A program made the translations under genes and the position numbers. From NCBI GenBank assembly GCA_905182985.1, contig CAJJDN010000021.1, forward strand, positions 62,001 through 126,000: a stretch of 64,000 nucleotides of DNA, read 5' to 3'. The notes below the pieces were generated by a model that saw nothing but the letters and a program-made list of their open reading frames with translations, was not told where the DNA came from and searched no databases. Positions within the stretch are counted from its first letter, which is position 1, and every line of letters starts with the position of its first letter. Shown one piece after another: positions 61,601-64,000 of the stretch. Source of the DNA: Paramecium sonneborni (Eukaryota > Ciliophora > Oligohymenophorea > Peniculida > Parameciidae).

Positions 61601-62508
61601 TAGAAGAGTTTTATTTAGTAAGATTATAATTTTATCATAAAAGAAAAGATTATCTTATTTCCAAGTTAGATAGGGAAGTCTAACTATTAGATAATAAATT
61701 AAAATTCATCAAAATGGTTATTACTGAAGAAATTAAAATAAGAAACATTAAAAAAATTGATTTAGTTAAATAATTAGATAAATTTGGATTTACTCGCTTT
61801 TCATAATTAATTTAAGTTAAATCAACTAAAATTAAAGCATTTGGTGATTCTTAGAAATAATAAAAAAATGTAGATGAAGATGAAAGTGAAGAAGTTTCAG
61901 GAGATGAAGATAAAGAATAGAAAAAATAAATTTCTAAAAAGTTATAATCAACACCATCTATTGATATAAGTGAATTCAATTATTTATTATCGATGCCATT
62001 ATTTTCACTCACATTTGAAAAAGTTGAAAAATTACAAGCTGAATTAAATTAAAGAGTTTAAAGTAGAGAAGCATTGATAAATAAAGAAGTTGCATTAATG
62101 TGGAGAGAAGATTTAGATAAGTTTTTAGAAATTTATGAAGAAATGAATGAAATTGAATTGAGATTAATAAATTAGTAAGAGAAAATGCCTGGAAAATAAA
62201 TGAAAAAACCTAAAAAGAAAAATGATAAATAGGATCAAATAATTGAAGAGAAAGTATAAAAATCAAAAGCCATTAAGAGTAAAGATCCAGTAGAAGAAAT
62301 ATTATCAAAATATAAGAAATAGGATGATAAATAAAGCGAAATTAGTTCCAAACCAAGTTAATTCAATTTAAAATAATAAAAATAAGGTTCAAAAGAATCA
62401 AACATATTAGAAGATAATCCAAAATAGATATCTTAATAAGTCTAAGGTAGAAGAATTAGAAAATTAAAAGTAGAAAGTAGTTCAGATGATGAATGGAGAG
62501 AAAAGTGA
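58681..62508 (+). CDS. TOP2: DNA topoisomerase II (type IIA, eukaryotic)
   Basis: An intronless frame of 1,275 residues, the normal size. Domains in order: GHKL ATPase (DEILVNAADN with the Mg-binding Asn near residue 66; GRNGYGAKLTN at about 136-146), transducer, TOPRIM (EGDSAKALA with Glu 436, PLKGKLLNVR, and the DQDIDG metal site at 513-518), then the breakage-reunion domain with GDGQMVEPEYY-type and YHHGD segments. The catalytic tyrosine is in GGKDHASARYI (Tyr about 765). The tail of about 150 residues is Lys/Gln/acidic-rich with nuclear-localisation-like clusters. It decatenates DNA by passing one duplex through another. Dozens of in-frame TAA and TAG codons fall at ordinary positions, the best proof here of the reassigned code. 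Confidence 0.97.
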
Positions 62509-62580
62509 TTGATCCTTATTAAATATATATAAAAATACTTATTAAAGGATTAAAAGTTTTGATATTATAACTAATTTTTC

Positions 62581-62781
62581 ATGATATCCTAGAAAAGAAC
62601 ATCATCAAGAATATTAAAATTTAACTAATGGGATCTTAACCGTTATGATGCATACTTTAAGATTATATAAAATTCAAGTATTATTTATACAGAGTCGTTA
62701 ACATCTGATTTGAGTCTAAAACAAATGAAAATACAAAATAATATTTATTAATTCTATGATATAAAACTCCTTATATTATGA
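62581..62781 (+). CDS. Possible small protein (66 aa)
   Basis: Frame from ATG at 62581 to TGA at 62779-62781. The first 50 residues have natural composition (WDLNRYDAYFKIIQNS); the end is poorer. Its stop overlaps the ATG of the next frame (ATGA). It could be a separate small gene or an unrecognised 5' exon of that gene. No family recognised. Confidence 0.35.
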
Positions 62782-63402
62782 GATCATAAAGACAATTTTA
62801 AAGGATTATAATTTATTAGAGTCAAATACTCTATATAGGCAGAAGGTCTTCAACATTGATTTATTAGCATGATTTTGATCATTTAAATGAAATTAATTTC
62901 CTGTAAACAGCATCTTATGTTAAAGAGAATGAATAATAGTGTTAATATTCACAACATTTTTGTAAATAATTATAAAATATAAAAAAATGGAAGACTTGGT
63001 AAATCAAAATCGTTCGCATTTAAGTGCCTAAGAATCTTTAAAAAAATTGTATGAATATTCTTAGTAAGATTTCAAAATATTTCTAGCATATAAGATGCAA
63101 AATAGAGATCTTATCACTTAAGATTGTAAAGAGCTAATGCATTTACTTTTGGTACTATTGCATCAATAGCTGTATTTTATGTTGGATATGTATGTATAAT
63201 CATTATATAAAAAAAGAATTTGATTGAAGGAGTCTGGGCTAATTTATCAACTACAAATTAAATCACTAATTTGTTTAGAATTGCTTAAAATCCAGTTAGA
63301 TCAGTCTATAGACCTGAAATCTATTTGCGAGATTAAAATGCAGATCAAATTATAGCTTAAAAAACTTAAGAATAGAATAATCCATTAAAATTATGGCATT
63401 GA
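62778..63402 (+). CDS. Small single-pass membrane protein, unknown
   Basis: The best model joins an Arg/Gln-rich N-terminus (RRSSTLIYQHDFDHLNEINF) through a 32-nt intron and a 20-nt intron to a positively charged segment. One transmembrane helix follows (AFTFGTIASIAVFYVGY) and then, through a 27-nt intron, a soluble tail ending before TGA at 63400-63402; about 180 residues. An alternative start at 62987 would give about 120 residues. Positive residues before a single helix resemble small mitochondrial inner-membrane proteins, but no family is recognised. Confidence 0.5.
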
Positions 63403-63673
63403 GAAATAAATCATATATACAATCATTAAAAAATATTTATAAATGTCCTCATTATTTCGAATTACTTCTAATAATATTTCGTTATTTGGAGAATGTTCCC
63501 TAAATATAAATCAATTTACTTTCTTTCGTTTACTATCTTTTAATAAAAGAAATAGTTTTTTTTCCATAACCTCCTCTTCTTTAAATTATAGATTAATATT
63601 ATGACAATAAAAAAAATATCTAAATAGATTAGGAAAAGTAATAAGAAACTTTGATTAATAAAAAATACAAAAT

Positions 63674-64000
63674 ATGAACCTTAGTTATATATCAATAGAA
63701 ATCCTTAAAAAGATCTCCGAGAAAGAAAAATAAATAGATTTTAAACAAAGAGAACTGGTTATTTTACATCTTTATTATTTTAATCCTACTGTAAAATCTA
63801 TATCTGTCTATATCTATTGGTATCAAATACATTAAGAAAACACTTATATTGTAATTATTATTTACAATACTTGGAAAGCATTAGGAGAACTTTACAAAAG
63901 CTAGAAATTTCCAAACAAATCCTTTAAAAAAGTGTGAGGCTGATCTAAATGATAGATATCAAAAAAAATGGATAAACTTTAGAATTTTTTAATATTATTA
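63674..64000 (+). CDS. Partial gene running off the right edge, unknown
   Basis: Starts at ATG 63674 (MNLSYISIEILKKISEKEKQ). After a probable 28-nt intron near 63.86 kb it continues in a convincing frame (ENFTKARNFQTNPLKKCEAD) that is still open at base 64000. Charged, helical N-terminus. Too little is present to name a family. Confidence 0.45.

Noticed and set aside
1..64000. Transposons, telomere repeats, rRNA, CRISPR arrays, bacterial-type operons
   Set aside because: None seen on either strand: no transposase-like proteins, no telomeric G-rich repeats and no regularly spaced repeats.

Overview
This looks like a stretch of ciliate macronuclear genome, most probably Paramecium. The sequence is about three quarters A+T. 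Nearly every convincing reading frame is full of in-frame TAA and TAG codons, which must be read as glutamine, and ends only at TGA; a 1,275-codon DNA topoisomerase II frame at the right end shows this most clearly. Genes are interrupted by very small introns (mostly 20-30 nt, GTA...TAG, sometimes ending CAG or AAG). They are packed on both strands with gaps often below 100 bp. All gene models here were read by eye under that code, so exon edges without a protein family to check against are approximate.

Layout. 1-6.8 kb: a giant cysteine-rich, Pmp-like-repeat surface protein on the minus strand that runs off the left edge. 7.7-9.2 kb: an equilibrative nucleoside transporter. 9.6-13.0 kb: a TLDc (MEAK7/Rtc5-like) protein whose 3' half appears twice around a single N, divergent from a nucleoplasmin-like histone chaperone (13.0-14.2 kb). 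14.5 kb: a tRNA-like element. 14.8-22.2 kb: IQ/ankyrin, DinB-like, CHORD-like and several unknown proteins. 22.6-26.7 kb: a secreted serine carboxypeptidase, a degenerate kinase, an unknown protein and ribosomal protein eL20. 27-34 kb: an unknown protein, an AMPK-gamma-like CBS protein, an OSCA/TMEM63-like channel and importin alpha. 33.8-36.4 kb: a full-length type I membrane protein and a truncated, stop-interrupted tandem paralogue. 36.5-39.8 kb: an LRR protein, a TBC Rab-GAP and a polyQ zinc-ribbon protein. 40-44.1 kb: a kelch protein with a second N-flanked duplication. 44.1-48.0 kb: an exportin-4/7-like receptor. 48-57.6 kb: an amidotransferase-like protein lacking its nucleophile, an acidic secreted protein, and large proteins including a propeller-plus-solenoid one. 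57.8-64 kb: a CTD-type phosphatase, topoisomerase II and small proteins.

Functionally this is mostly ordinary nuclear and cytoplasmic housekeeping: import and export receptors, a histone chaperone, topoisomerase II, eL20, a Rab-GAP and an AMPK-like subunit. To this are added surface and secreted proteins of a kind expanded in ciliates. There are no operons, and no mobile elements or CRISPR arrays were seen. Two 1.1-1.2 kb perfect duplications, each centred on a single N, look like unmerged contig ends rather than biology. The most interesting items are the giant repeat protein, the decayed paralogue next to its intact copy, divergent start codons only 16 bp apart, two enzyme-like proteins without key catalytic residues, and a structured tRNA-like element.
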